DNA from: Acidobacteriaceae bacterium
GTDB taxonomy: Bacteria > Acidobacteriota > Terriglobia > Terriglobales > Acidobacteriaceae
Assembly: GCA_003134815.1 (NCBI GenBank)
Contig: PLCO01000053.1
Span: forward strand, 25,214 to 89,213
Direction of reading: 5' to 3'
Length of the DNA stretch: 64,000 bases
Position numbers and translations under genes: made by a program. A model generated the notes under the pieces. That model saw only the letters and a list, made by a program, of their open reading frames with translations, searched no databases and was not told where the DNA came from. Shown here one piece after another: positions 18,673 through 28,527 of the stretch. Every line of letters begins with the position of its first letter. Position 1 is the stretch's first letter.

Positions 18673-19254
18673 ATGAAACCCGCAAAGCTATTGTTGCTCG
18701 CCGGCGATTTTGTTGAGGACTACGAGATCATGGTCCCATTTCAAGCTCTGCAAATGGTGGGCCACACCGTCCACGCCGTCTGTCCCGGCAAAAAGAAAGG
18801 CGATCAGATCCGCACCGCGATTCACGATTTCGAAGGTGATCAAACCTACACCGAAAAACGCGGCCACAACTTCACGCTCAACGCCACGTTCGACGAGATC
18901 GATCCTGCGCATTACAACGGCCTCATCATTCCCGGCGGGCGCGCGCCTGAGTATCTCCGCCTCAACCCCAAAGTTCTCGACCTCATCCGTCACTTCGCCA
19001 AGGCCAACAAACCCATCGCCGCGATCTGTCACGGCCCGCAACTGCTCGCTGCCGCTGGCGTCATCAAGGGGCGCAAGATCAATGCCTATCCCGCCTGCGC
19101 TCCTGAGGTAGAACTTGCCGGCGGAACTTACGTCTCTGTCGACATGACGGACGCCGTCGTTGACGGCAATCTCGTCACAGGCCCCGCCTGGCCTGCTCAT
19201 CCGGTCTGGCTCGCTCGCTTTCTGAAGGTTCTTGAGGCTCACGCGGCCGCCTGA
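18673..19254 (+). CDS. DJ-1/PfpI family protein
   Basis: A 193-residue cytoplasmic protein of the DJ-1/PfpI class-I amidotransferase-like superfamily. The nucleophile elbow '[11 protein letters not shown]' gives Cys119-His120, with the conserved Glu15 in 'GDFVEDYE'; together these form the family's active site. '[12 protein letters not shown]' (85-96) is the usual oxyanion region of the PfpI/YhbO branch. Members act as glyoxalase III or protein deglycases, chaperones or proteases. Length and motifs favour a YhbO/PfpI-type stress protein. GAGGA precedes the ATG. Confidence 0.92.
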   Translation: MKPAKLLLLAGDFVEDYEIMVPFQALQMVGHTVHAVCPGKKKGDQIRTAIHDFEGDQTYTEKRGHNFTLNATFDEIDPAHYNGLIIPGGRAPEYLRLNPKVLDLIRHFAKANKPIAAICHGPQLLAAAGVIKGRKINAYPACAPEVELAGGTYVSVDMTDAVVDGNLVTGPAWPAHPVWLARFLKVLEAHAAA

Positions 19255-19344
19255 ACATTCCAGCAAAATCCATCCTTCCCTGCTGGCTCGCTTTTCGCAT
19301 GACTCGCTGATAACCTGGTCGGCATTGATGCAAGAGGGACGTTT

Positions 19345-21057
19345 ATGGCGGTGATAAGAATTGCTGTGAGCTCTGCAAGGCGAAGCGTTCCACGCGCCCT
19401 TTTTGCTGTCGTAGTTCTCTGTCTTTCTGGGCGAGGTTCATGCGCGGTGCCATGCCCTGTTCTTCACCACGGCCCGCCCAACGATGCTGAAAAAGCCCTG
19501 CTGGCCGCCGACTACGCAAAGGCGGAGACCCTCTACCGCGAGGCACTTGCAACAGATCCCTCTAACGCCGCGCTGACCGTCGGCCTCGTCCATGCGCTGC
19601 TCCGCGACCAGAAGGTCCAGGAGGCTGCCGACACGGTTCAAGCCGCTTTGGCCCCGGCGCCGGGGTTGGCAGTGCTGATCACGCTGCGCGGTGAAGTCGA
19701 GTTTCGGCAAGGCGAGCCCTGGATCGCGGCTCAGTCTGCCGACGAGTCATTCAAGCTAGATCCGTGCAACCCCCGTACGCAATTACTCTTAACGGACTTG
19801 TTCCGACTCAGTTCGTTTTATGCTTCGACCCGTTCTCACATTCTTACGGCGCATCAGCTCGATCCCGACGACCCGGAAATTCGCGGAGAGTGGATGATGA
19901 CGTTGCCACTCAAGCAGCGCGTTCAGGAGGTCGAGGCTTACCTGAATGAGCCGCGAGGCGATGACGCCGAGGACGTCCGCCACCTGAGAGATTACCTGGA
20001 ACACATCCAGAAGCTATCAACCGAGCCGAGGAAACCTTGCAAGTTGGTTTCGCAGATTACAGCCACCCAAATGCCGTTTGTCTACCTGATGCGCGATGCG
20101 ACAGACGTTGACGGCTTTGGCCTTGACGTGAAGCTGAATAATCGCAATGCGCGCCTCGAAATTGATACTGGCGCGGGCGGTCTATTGGTCAGCAGCTCGA
20201 CTGCGAAACATGCAGGGCTGCTGGCTTTCTCGCAGAACCGGATTGGCGGCATCGGTGACGAAGCAGAAAGAAAGGGCTTTACCGCCTACGTCGACTCAAT
20301 TCGCATCGGTGACCTTGAGTTTCAGAATTGCGCGGTCCAGGTGATAGACGGCCGCTACTTGCCCGGGGACATCGACGGTCTGATCGGCATGGACGTCTTT
20401 TCGCAGTTTCTTGTAACGCTCGACTACCCAATGCGCAAACTATCCCTCGGCCCGCTGCCGCCACGCCCTGGAGAGGAACCAGATTCCGCCAGCAAATTGA
20501 AAACTGACGACGATGACGACGAAGACGATAGCCAGCCGATGGAGAAATCGGCGCAATCCGGACCAGCCGTCCCGCCTGCGAACGCGGCGGCGGAGAAGCC
20601 GCCGTCCCACGGCCCCTTCGATCGGTATATTGCCCCCGAAATGAAGGACTACACGAAGGTCTTTCGAGTGGGGAATCAGTTGATTTTGCCGGCCGCGCTC
20701 AATGCTTCCAAGATCAAACTCTTCATCCTGGACACCGGCTCATGGACGACCACCATTTCACCGCAGGCTGCCCGCGAAGTGACAAAGGTCTACGGCGATA
20801 GTTCTTTCAGGGTAGAGGGGATCGACGGCGGGGTGAACAAGACCTACTTGGCCAACAGAATCATCTTCCGATTCGCAAATCTTTCGCAACAGGTGAATGG
20901 TGTGTTGGCTTTCGACATGTCAAAGATTTCGAAGGACGAAGGGATGGAGATCTCGGGATTGCTCGGCGCAACTACGCTCGACCTGTTGACGATCCACATC
21001 GACTACCGTGACGGCCTCGTCAAGCTCGCCTACGATCCGAAACACGGCTACCATTAG
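19345..21057 (+). CDS. Secreted TPR protein with two retropepsin-like aspartyl protease domains
   Basis: A 570-residue protein with an N-terminal signal peptide (about 12-33), TPR-like helices at about 45-170 ('LLAADYAKAETLYREALATDPSN' region), then two retropepsin-like domains. Domain 1 has 'LEIDTGAGG' (about 271-279) and 'DGLIGMDVFSQ'. After an acidic, proline-rich linker (about 388-430), domain 2 has 'LFILDTGSWTTTIS' and 'GLLGATTLD'. Each DTG can give one catalytic Asp, so the single chain may form the pseudo-dimeric active site that retropepsins normally build from two subunits. The substrate is unknown. The start is supported by GAGGG upstream and a good signal peptide. Confidence 0.8.
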   Translation: MAVIRIAVSSARRSVPRALFAVVVLCLSGRGSCAVPCPVLHHGPPNDAEKALLAADYAKAETLYREALATDPSNAALTVGLVHALLRDQKVQEAADTVQAALAPAPGLAVLITLRGEVEFRQGEPWIAAQSADESFKLDPCNPRTQLLLTDLFRLSSFYASTRSHILTAHQLDPDDPEIRGEWMMTLPLKQRVQEVEAYLNEPRGDDAEDVRHLRDYLEHIQKLSTEPRKPCKLVSQITATQMPFVYLMRDATDVDGFGLDVKLNNRNARLEIDTGAGGLLVSSSTAKHAGLLAFSQNRIGGIGDEAERKGFTAYVDSIRIGDLEFQNCAVQVIDGRYLPGDIDGLIGMDVFSQFLVTLDYPMRKLSLGPLPPRPGEEPDSASKLKTDDDDDEDDSQPMEKSAQSGPAVPPANAAAEKPPSHGPFDRYIAPEMKDYTKVFRVGNQLILPAALNASKIKLFILDTGSWTTTISPQAAREVTKVYGDSSFRVEGIDGGVNKTYLANRIIFRFANLSQQVNGVLAFDMSKISKDEGMEISGLLGATTLDLLTIHIDYRDGLVKLAYDPKHGYH

Positions 21058-21224
21058 CAATGGCCTTGGGCTTGTGTTTGTCGGCACGGTAGACGCTGCA
21101 TAAGGCCCAATGGGCGAGTCGTTAAGTGCCGTTAATGCGTAATCTACCCTCGCGGATTCTCGGAAAGGCCCTGTGCCATACTGAATCTGTCTTCGCCTTC
21201 CCTCAGGTTCTGGACTCACATCAC

Positions 21225-21704
21225 ATGCCATCCCATCCCAACCCGGAGTTTCTGCGTCGCGCCATCGAGTTGGCCACGCGCAATGTTCTTACTGGGACAG
21301 GCGGACCGTTTGCCGCGGTCATCGTGCGCGACGGCAAAATCGTCGGTGATGGCGCAAACTCCGTCACCCAGACCAACGATCCCACTGCGCACGCCGAGGT
21401 CAACGCCATCCGCGCCGCGGCCAAAGCTCTTGCAACCTTTTCGCTCGCCGGCTGCGAACTCTATACCAGTTGCGAGCCCTGCCCGATGTGCCTCTCTGCG
21501 GCATATTGGGCGCGGCTTGATGCTGTCTACTATGGAGCCAGCGCCGCCGACGCAGCCCGCGCCGGTTTTGACGATGCCTTTCTCTACGCCGAGATCCGCA
21601 AAGACTCGAGCCAGCGCAAACTCCCCTCAACGCAATTGCTCAGCGACGAAGCATGGGCCAGTTTCGCCGCCTGGATCGCTGCGCCAAATAAGGTCGAGTA
21701 TTAA
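21225..21704 (+). CDS. Nucleoside/guanine deaminase (CMP/dCMP deaminase fold)
   Basis: A 159-residue zinc deaminase. The zinc and catalytic motifs are intact: 'HAE' (56-58, Glu58 as the proton shuttle) and 'PCPMC' (Cys86, Cys89). The C-terminal tail ('GFDDAFLYAEI' onwards) and size agree with GuaD-type guanine deaminases, which convert guanine to xanthine and ammonia. TadA-type tRNA deaminase is less likely because the TadA C-terminal helix motif is missing. Start ATG 21225 puts the domain at the N-terminus; the frame is open further upstream but that part looks non-coding. The 167 bases before it hold nothing recognisable. Confidence 0.85.
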   Translation: MPSHPNPEFLRRAIELATRNVLTGTGGPFAAVIVRDGKIVGDGANSVTQTNDPTAHAEVNAIRAAAKALATFSLAGCELYTSCEPCPMCLSAAYWARLDAVYYGASAADAARAGFDDAFLYAEIRKDSSQRKLPSTQLLSDEAWASFAAWIAAPNKVEY

Positions 21705-21832
21705 CGCTGCATCCTTATTGAGTGGCGCGCATCCTTGACCCCGCGCCGTCACAGTGCGTATGCTTCGAGCGTTTACGCCAGAGAATCGAATCTGTGAATC
21801 GCATCTAAATTCACGCCGCAAGGGGAGCCCGC

Positions 21833-24283
21833 ATGAGCACCGCCGCCACGGCCGCAACTCCCATCACGAGCGTCGGAAGTAGGCCGCGTCTCGTTCGCCG
21901 TGCCGCCGTTCTCGGCGCCGGAACCATGGGCTCCCGCATCGCCGCGCATCTGGCCAACGCAGGAATCCCTGTTCTTCTCCTCGATCTTTCTGCGAAACCT
22001 GGGACTTCGGAGCGATCGCTGGCCGTCAACGCCGTTGAAGCCCTCGCAAAATCCAAGCCCGCTGCCTTCTTTGAATCTTCGCGCGCAGCGCTCATCACTC
22101 CCGGCACGTTCGACGACGATCTGCCCAAACTCTCAGAGTGCGACTGGATCATCGAAGCGGTTGCCGAAAACCTTGAAATCAAAACCGCGCTGCTGACCCG
22201 CGTCCTTCCTCATCTCGCTCCGCATGCGCTTCTCACCACCAACACCTCCGGCCTGCCCATATCGCAAATCGCGTCAGTATTGCCAGTCCAAATCCAGGAA
22301 AAATTCTTCGGCACGCACTTCTTCAATCCCCCGCGCTACATGCGCCTGCTCGAAGTCATCCCCACCGCCGATTCTGATCCCGCTGCCGTCGCCGCATTCT
22401 CCGCATTCGCCGATCTCCACCTCGGCAAGCAGGTCGTCTTTGCGCGCGACACGCCGAACTTCATCGCCAATCGCATCGGCATTGCCGGCATGTTCAACGC
22501 CGCCAACCTCATGCTCGAGCAGGGACTCTCAATCGAAGAGGTCGACGCGCTTACCGGCCCCGCCATCGGCTGGCCGCGCACTGGAACCTTCCGCCTCGCC
22601 GACCTCGTCGGCATCGACATCCTCGCCCACGTAGCTGCCAACTTCCCCCAGGGCGTCACAGGCGGTAAATTCTCGTCCATCCTCGACGAGTTGATCAAGC
22701 GCGGCTGTCTGGGGGACAAATCCGGTCAGGGTTTCTACAAGAAGATCCGCAGTGCAGATGGTAAAGACGAGCGCCTCGTCCTCGATCTCTCCACATTCGA
22801 ATACCGCCCCGCCGTCAAGCCCGCGCTGCCTTCGCTCGACATGGCGAAAAACGCTGCGACACTTCCCGAGCGCCTGCGCATGCTGCTTGCGAACAACCCG
22901 GCAAAAGACAGGGCCGCGGCCTTCCTCTGGCCCTTTCTCTCTTCGCTCTGGAACTTCGCTGCCGATCGCATCGGCGAGGTCGCCGACGGTGCTCCGTCCA
23001 TCGACACCGCCATGCGCGCCGGCTTCAACTGGGAACTAGGCCCCTTTGAAATGTGGGATGCGGCCAGTGTCGCCGAATCCGTCGCCCGCATGAAGGCTCT
23101 CGGCCTTCCCGTCGGCGCACCCGTTGAAAAACTTCTCGCGGCTTCGCGCACAAGCTGGTACTCGCCTGATCGCGACGCCTGTTTTCAGCCGACAACGAAT
23201 CAACTCATTTCAATTCCCGCCGTCCCCGGTCACGCTCGCGTCGCCGATTTTCGCCGCACCCACAAAGTCATCCGCTCCAACCCCGGCGCTTCGCTTGTCG
23301 ACCTCGGCGACGGCATCGCATGCATCGAGCTGCACTCGCTCAAGAACGCCATCGGCGGTGACGTTCTTTCTCTCATCTCCGCCGTTCTCAATCCGTCCTC
23401 CGATGCCGTCCGCGATTTCTCTGCCTTTGTCATCTCCGGCGACCGCGACAACTTCTCCGTCGGCGCTAATCTCATGCAGCTTCTCCTTGCCGCGCAAGAG
23501 GGTGAGTGGGACGAGCTCGCCCGCGTCATTCACAACTTTCAGCAGATGACCGCGGCCATCAAGTTCTGCCCGCGTCCCGTCGTTGCCGCGCCCTTCGGCC
23601 TCACGCTCGGCGGCGGCGCCGAGATCTGCCTACACGCCGCGAGCCGCCAGCCTTACGCAGAGACCTACATTGGCCTCGTTGAAGCCGGCGTCGGCCTCAT
23701 CCCCGCCGGCGGCGGGACCAAAGAAATGTTGTTGCGCGCGCTCGACGCAGCCACAGCGCTCGCCCCGCCAGATCCCCGCGACCCGCCCTCGCGCTTCGCC
23801 CAATCCGCCGAGTTCGCCACGGCGCTCAAGCGCTCGCTTGAAACCATCGCAATGGCCAAGGTCTCCAGCTCCGCATCTGAGGCGCGCTCACTCGGCCTCC
23901 TCGCGCCCGCCGACCGCATCACCATGAACCGCGAGCGCCTGCTGCTCGACGCCAGGGCTCAGGCAGCCGCGCTCGCCGAACCTGGCTACGCTCCGCCGCA
24001 ACCACGCACGCAAATCCAGGCTCCAGGCACGGCCGCGCTGGCCACGCTCGAAATGGGAATCTATTTGATGGGCGAAGCCGGCTACGCATCCGAACACGAC
24101 CAAAAGGTCGCTCGTTGGGCCGCGTACATCCTTGCCGGCGGCCGCATTACTCCGGGAACACTCGTCAGCGAGCAGTATTTTCTCGATCTCGAGCGCGAAG
24201 CCTTTCTCTCCCTCTGCGGCGAGCGCAAGACGCAGGAGCGCATCGCTTTTACCCTCAAAACCGGCAAGCCGCTGCGGAACTGA
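21833..24283 (+). CDS. fadN: 3-hydroxyacyl-CoA dehydrogenase / enoyl-CoA hydratase (FadN-type)
   Basis: An 816-residue bifunctional beta-oxidation enzyme in the Bacillus FadN order: dehydrogenase first, hydratase last, the reverse of E. coli FadB. The NAD site is 'VLGAGTMGSRIAAHL' (about 26-40). The dehydrogenase His lies in 'GTHFFNPPRYM', and a C-terminal HCDH domain follows to about 430. The crotonase half has the oxyanion segment 'LTLGGGAEICLHA' and 'EAGVGLIPAGGG', with both expected Glu residues. AGGGGAG precedes the ATG. The thiolase partner lies 1.6 kb downstream on the same strand, separated by a toxin-antitoxin module and a repeat tract. Confidence 0.93.
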   Translation: MSTAATAATPITSVGSRPRLVRRAAVLGAGTMGSRIAAHLANAGIPVLLLDLSAKPGTSERSLAVNAVEALAKSKPAAFFESSRAALITPGTFDDDLPKLSECDWIIEAVAENLEIKTALLTRVLPHLAPHALLTTNTSGLPISQIASVLPVQIQEKFFGTHFFNPPRYMRLLEVIPTADSDPAAVAAFSAFADLHLGKQVVFARDTPNFIANRIGIAGMFNAANLMLEQGLSIEEVDALTGPAIGWPRTGTFRLADLVGIDILAHVAANFPQGVTGGKFSSILDELIKRGCLGDKSGQGFYKKIRSADGKDERLVLDLSTFEYRPAVKPALPSLDMAKNAATLPERLRMLLANNPAKDRAAAFLWPFLSSLWNFAADRIGEVADGAPSIDTAMRAGFNWELGPFEMWDAASVAESVARMKALGLPVGAPVEKLLAASRTSWYSPDRDACFQPTTNQLISIPAVPGHARVADFRRTHKVIRSNPGASLVDLGDGIACIELHSLKNAIGGDVLSLISAVLNPSSDAVRDFSAFVISGDRDNFSVGANLMQLLLAAQEGEWDELARVIHNFQQMTAAIKFCPRPVVAAPFGLTLGGGAEICLHAASRQPYAETYIGLVEAGVGLIPAGGGTKEMLLRALDAATALAPPDPRDPPSRFAQSAEFATALKRSLETIAMAKVSSSASEARSLGLLAPADRITMNRERLLLDARAQAAALAEPGYAPPQPRTQIQAPGTAALATLEMGIYLMGEAGYASEHDQKVARWAAYILAGGRITPGTLVSEQYFLDLEREAFLSLCGERKTQERIAFTLKTGKPLRN

Positions 24284-24288
24284 TATTG

Positions 24289-24300
24289 ACGTACGTACGT
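24289..24300. promoter_or_regulatory. ACGT-repeat palindrome ahead of the toxin-antitoxin module
   Basis: ACGTACGTACGT is a perfect self-complementary 12-mer, six bases after the fadN stop and just upstream of the antitoxin. A TTGAC at 24286-24290 could be a -35 hexamer overlapping it. Type II antitoxins usually bind palindromes at this place, so an autoregulatory operator is plausible but unproven. Confidence 0.3.
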
Positions 24301-24336
24301 ATGTATGAAAAGATGGCGGTTGAAGGAGAATTACCC

Positions 24337-24705
24337 GTGTATCACGACCCCAAAACAGTTCTCTCGCCCAAAGACAGAGTAAAGTCCGTGGAAGTGATCT
24401 ATGACAAAGGGCCGGTTGACCAGAGCTGGTCCGTTGCCCAGATTGAGTGGGATGGTTCGCCTGCCGTCGGCATTCGGTGGAACGGCGATAGCGGCAACAG
24501 CAAGGGCACTCCCCAGTCGCGGGGAAACCCCGCGTGGTTCATAGTGCCTGAGGAACTCGAAGAAGCCATTCTGGAAGCCGCCAAAAAGAAAGATAGGGAA
24601 ACGCAGACGGCCTTGGTTGAGGGTTATCGCCAGATGGCCTCTGACCGGGCTCGTGAAATTGAAGCAGCGGAGTGGACGGAGGCGCTGATTGGCGACATCG
24701 ATTGA
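24337..24705 (+). CDS. Putative antitoxin with an N-terminal domain of unknown function, partner of MazF
   Basis: About 122 residues, overlapping the MazF-type toxin by 17 bases. The N-terminal ~80 residues form a compact beta-rich unit ending in 'GIRWNG', 'SRGNPAWF' and 'IVPEELEEAI'. I have seen this pattern in small stand-alone hypothetical proteins but know no function for it. The last ~40 residues are a charged helix ('QMASDRAREIEAAEWTEALIG') resembling the toxin-wrapping tail of MazE-type antitoxins. No AbrB or ribbon-helix-helix DNA-binding motif is recognised. GTG 24337 is chosen because GGAGAA lies six bases upstream; ATG 24301 or 24313 are in-frame alternatives. Confidence 0.68.
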   Translation: MYHDPKTVLSPKDRVKSVEVIYDKGPVDQSWSVAQIEWDGSPAVGIRWNGDSGNSKGTPQSRGNPAWFIVPEELEEAILEAAKKKDRETQTALVEGYRQMASDRAREIEAAEWTEALIGDID

Positions 24706-25030
24706 GCGTGGAGATGTCTACTGGCTGAATTTTGAACCCAGCCTCGGCGGAGAGATTAAGAAGGTACGGCCTGCGATCGTGCTGTCAAACAATGCTGCAA
24801 ACACCCATCTAAACCGGGTTCAGGTTGTTCCAATCACTTCAAATGCCGATCGCCTTTATCCAGGCGAGGCATTCATAACCCTTAACGCCGAAAAACGAAA
24901 AGCGATGGGCGACCAATTGACGACAGCGAGCAAGCAGCGAATTGGCAGAAGGATCGGAGCGCTTAGCGCTGAGGACATGGGCCGGGTAGAAGACGCGATT
25001 TTGCTCCAACTGGGCCTCGTTCGCCCCTGA
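24689..25030 (+). CDS. MazF/PemK family endoribonuclease toxin
   Basis: A 113-residue type II toxin. The PemK/MazF fold is clear: 'RGDVYWLNFEPSLGGEIKKVRPAIVLSNN' region with the conserved Arg in 'KVRPAIVLS', 'VVPITSN' containing the catalytic Thr-Ser area, and 'QLTTASKQRI' near the C-terminus. Family members cut single-stranded RNA at short sites and inhibit translation. The start is TTG at 24689 with GGAGG seven bases upstream, inside the 3' end of the antitoxin gene, which fits translational coupling. The following secreted-protein gene starts only ten bases after the stop. Confidence 0.9.
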   Translation: MATSIERGDVYWLNFEPSLGGEIKKVRPAIVLSNNAANTHLNRVQVVPITSNADRLYPGEAFITLNAEKRKAMGDQLTTASKQRIGRRIGALSAEDMGRVEDAILLQLGLVRP

Positions 25031-25039
25031 GATGATCCC

Positions 25040-25657
25040 ATGGTTGGCATTCCGCTCAAATCGTCCATCTCTTTTCTTGGCGCGTTTCTCTTTGCCTGCG
25101 TTCCAATCTCCGCGCACCAGTCGTCCCCTCCGAATTCGCTCGTCGAGTACGGCCAGATCATGTTCGACGGCCACTCAACCCCCTACGTCATTCGCCACCT
25201 TCCCATCAGCTCGTTTCCCGATCTGCCGCCCGCCATACAAACGGAACTTAGCGTCCGCGGCTGTCTCATTCCGCAAACCTACGAGGCCCACCGCCCTGAG
25301 AATGTCGTCCACGCCAGCCTTGAGCAGCCCGGTTCCTCTGATTGGGCCGTCCTCTGCTCCGCGCAGGGCACCGTCTCTTTGCTGGTCTTTTTTGGCAGCG
25401 GCTCCGGCCGGCCTTTCACGCTGGCCTCGGCCCCCGAAACCGAGCGCCTTCAGTCGCACGATCCCAGCGGCGTTCTCGGCTTCAACTGGGGCATCGACCC
25501 CGCATCGCCAGGGGATGTCCACGACGCGCAACTCGGTATGCTCCATCCGCCGCCGCGCCTCGACCACGATGCCCTCGCCGATACGCTCGTCGATCGCCAC
25601 ACCGTCTATCACTTCTATCTGAAGAGTGCCTGGATCGTGCTCGAGATTCGGGACTGA
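25040..25657 (+). CDS. Secreted protein of unknown function
   Basis: A 205-residue protein with a signal peptide (about 1-25, ending ISAHQ). The mature part has no motif I recognise. It holds two cysteines ('RGCLIP', 'VLCSAQG') that could form a disulfide, and a C-terminal 'TVYHFYLKSAWIVLEIRD'. It starts ten bases after the toxin gene and may be co-transcribed with it, though a secreted protein has no obvious role in a toxin-antitoxin pair. Base use matches the neighbours. Confidence 0.65.
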   Translation: MVGIPLKSSISFLGAFLFACVPISAHQSSPPNSLVEYGQIMFDGHSTPYVIRHLPISSFPDLPPAIQTELSVRGCLIPQTYEAHRPENVVHASLEQPGSSDWAVLCSAQGTVSLLVFFGSGSGRPFTLASAPETERLQSHDPSGVLGFNWGIDPASPGDVHDAQLGMLHPPPRLDHDALADTLVDRHTVYHFYLKSAWIVLEIRD

Positions 25658-25695
25658 ACGATATTCGGGACTGAATGATGATGCCTGGCCCGAGC

Positions 25696-25845
25696 CGCCC
25701 AAGACTCGTTCGCCCAAGACTCGTGCGCCCAAGACTCGTGCGTCCAAGACTCGTGCGTCCAAGACTCGTGCGCTCAAGAATCGTGCGCCCAAGACTCGTG
25801 CGCTCAAGAATCGTGCGCCCAAGACTCGTGCGCCGTAGAATCGTG
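25696..25845. repeat. 15-bp tandem repeat, ten units, upstream of the thiolase gene
   Basis: Ten head-to-tail 15-bp units of consensus CGCCCAAGACTCGTG fill the gap between the secreted-protein gene and the thiolase. Variants are CGTCC (two units), CGCTC with GAATC (two units) and a diverged last unit. Being a multiple of three, the tract is open in several frames, but those peptides are artefacts of the repeat. The last G of the final unit begins the GGAGGA ribosome binding site of the thiolase. Confidence 0.95.
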
Positions 25846-25857
25846 GAGGAGTAGCGC

Positions 25858-27042
<1,185 letters not shown>

Positions 27043-27088
27043 ACCGCAGGCGTTTTGTCGCTGACCCCTGACACCTGATCCCTGACAA

Positions 27089-28480
27089 CTAGTTTTTGAA
27101 GAACTCCCCATGCCCTCCGTTCACCCACGGATCGTAGTGCAGGGCAAACTCAGCACGGTGTTGCGTGCTGGGATGGTCATAGAGCCAGAATTCGATGAAT
27201 GGATTCGGATTTGGATCTTCCAGCCACGATTGGCCCAGCGCATTAAACGCGGCGACCGCCGTCTTTTGCGGGTCCGGTACGATCCCATGGATCGCCTCCT
27301 GCCCGAATACATCGGCCTGGTGCTCAAAGTGGCGGCTGACGGCGTTGCTCACAGGCTGCAAGAGAAAACTCGCGATCGAGATCGAAAACAGCAGCACAAC
27401 CAGTCCAGTCCGCGACGAAAGCTGCGGGGCTCCGACAGAGAAGTCTTTATCCGCGGTGTGCAATTCGCTCATGCCCCAGCGCGCTCCAAACCGCCGCACT
27501 ATCCACGCCGCAAACGCTGCGCACATCCAGTACAGGAAGAACAAGCCCACGGCGGACAATGCGAATCCCTTGGGAATGTGATGCAGCACGTAGTGCCCGC
27601 TCTCGTGCCCGAATACGAACAACACTTCATCGTCTGGCAGTTGGTCCGTCGCCGTATCCCACATCACGTACCGCTTGGTCGCGCCCATCCCCGCCACAAA
27701 TGCGTTGATCCCCGTGTACTTCGCGCTGGCTTCCAGCAGATACATTCGGTCCGGCGGAATGTCGATCCCCGTCCGCGCCACCACCGTCTCGAGCTTTGCC
27801 ACCAGCGCCGCGTGATTCTTCGCGAGCGGTTCTTGCTTGAAAAAAAGTGGCACAACCAGCGGCTCAATAAAAGAGAGGACCGCCAGAATCGGCAGTGTCA
27901 CCGCCCAGATGCCGAGCCAGTAGCGCCGCGGCCAGCGCCGTACAATCCAGTTGAAAAGCAGCAGAATCGGCACGCCGATCGCGATCGTCAGCCCCAACGT
28001 CTTGCCCACATCGCCAAGCCAGCCGCCCCATTCCTGCACGCTGATTCCGTAACTGCGTTCATAGTGCTGGCCGATCCAATCCAGCGGCAGCCCGGCCAGT
28101 GCGTCGATGATCAGGTACGCCGCAAAGAAGGCCGCTCCCTGAATCCAGCGCCGATTCGAAATTCGTTGCGTCCAGCGCTCCAGGGCCGCCCACGCGCGCG
28201 TCGCAAGCAGCAGCCACACGAATACAATGCTCCAGACCGATCCCGCGATATTCAGGATGTTGCGGATGCGGCTGATGCTGATCGCCTTGACCAGCTTGTC
28301 CGGCGGCAGCGAATAAGCCTGTTGCGGGCTCGTCAAAACCACAGCGCGCTTCAGAGCCGGCGCTGCCGGCGTATCTGTGCTCTGCGCGGCAAGCATTTGC
28401 GGACTCATTCCAGCCAGCAACGCGCCAACCAGCAACGGGGCCGAGCAGACAATCAACCGCACGAACCGTCTAATTCTCAA
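27089..28480 (-). CDS. M48 family zinc metallopeptidase (Ste24-like), membrane
   Basis: About 463 residues. A signal or anchor, four to five membrane segments in the N-terminal half, then the M48 zinc motif 'FGHESGHYVLHH', with the third ligand Glu expected in 'AVSRHFEHQADVFG'. It resembles Ste24/CAAX-prenyl-protease-type enzymes, which in bacteria probably degrade misfolded membrane proteins. TTG 28480 is preferred because GGAGAACAGGA sits right before it and because the upstream ATG at 28540 would overlap the start of the divergent TldD-like gene. The 3' end faces the thiolase gene, 46 bases away. Confidence 0.88.
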   Translation of the reverse strand: MRIRRFVRLIVCSAPLLVGALLAGMSPQMLAAQSTDTPAAPALKRAVVLTSPQQAYSLPPDKLVKAISISRIRNILNIAGSVWSIVFVWLLLATRAWAALERWTQRISNRRWIQGAAFFAAYLIIDALAGLPLDWIGQHYERSYGISVQEWGGWLGDVGKTLGLTIAIGVPILLLFNWIVRRWPRRYWLGIWAVTLPILAVLSFIEPLVVPLFFKQEPLAKNHAALVAKLETVVARTGIDIPPDRMYLLEASAKYTGINAFVAGMGATKRYVMWDTATDQLPDDEVLFVFGHESGHYVLHHIPKGFALSAVGLFFLYWMCAAFAAWIVRRFGARWGMSELHTADKDFSVGAPQLSSRTGLVVLLFSISIASFLLQPVSNAVSRHFEHQADVFGQEAIHGIVPDPQKTAVAAFNALGQSWLEDPNPNPFIEFWLYDHPSTQHRAEFALHYDPWVNGGHGEFFKN

Positions 28481-28527
28481 TCCTGTTCTCCCTTTGCCCG
28501 CCCATTCTGCGAGAATCGAACAAACAC

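Noticed and set aside
25626..25838. Protein encoded by the 15-bp array
   Set aside because: A repeat length divisible by three keeps frames open by chance; the peptide is a simple Lys/Thr/Arg/Pro repeat without a ribosome binding site.
25696..25845. CRISPR array
   Set aside because: Units are contiguous 15-mers with no spacers and no cas genes.
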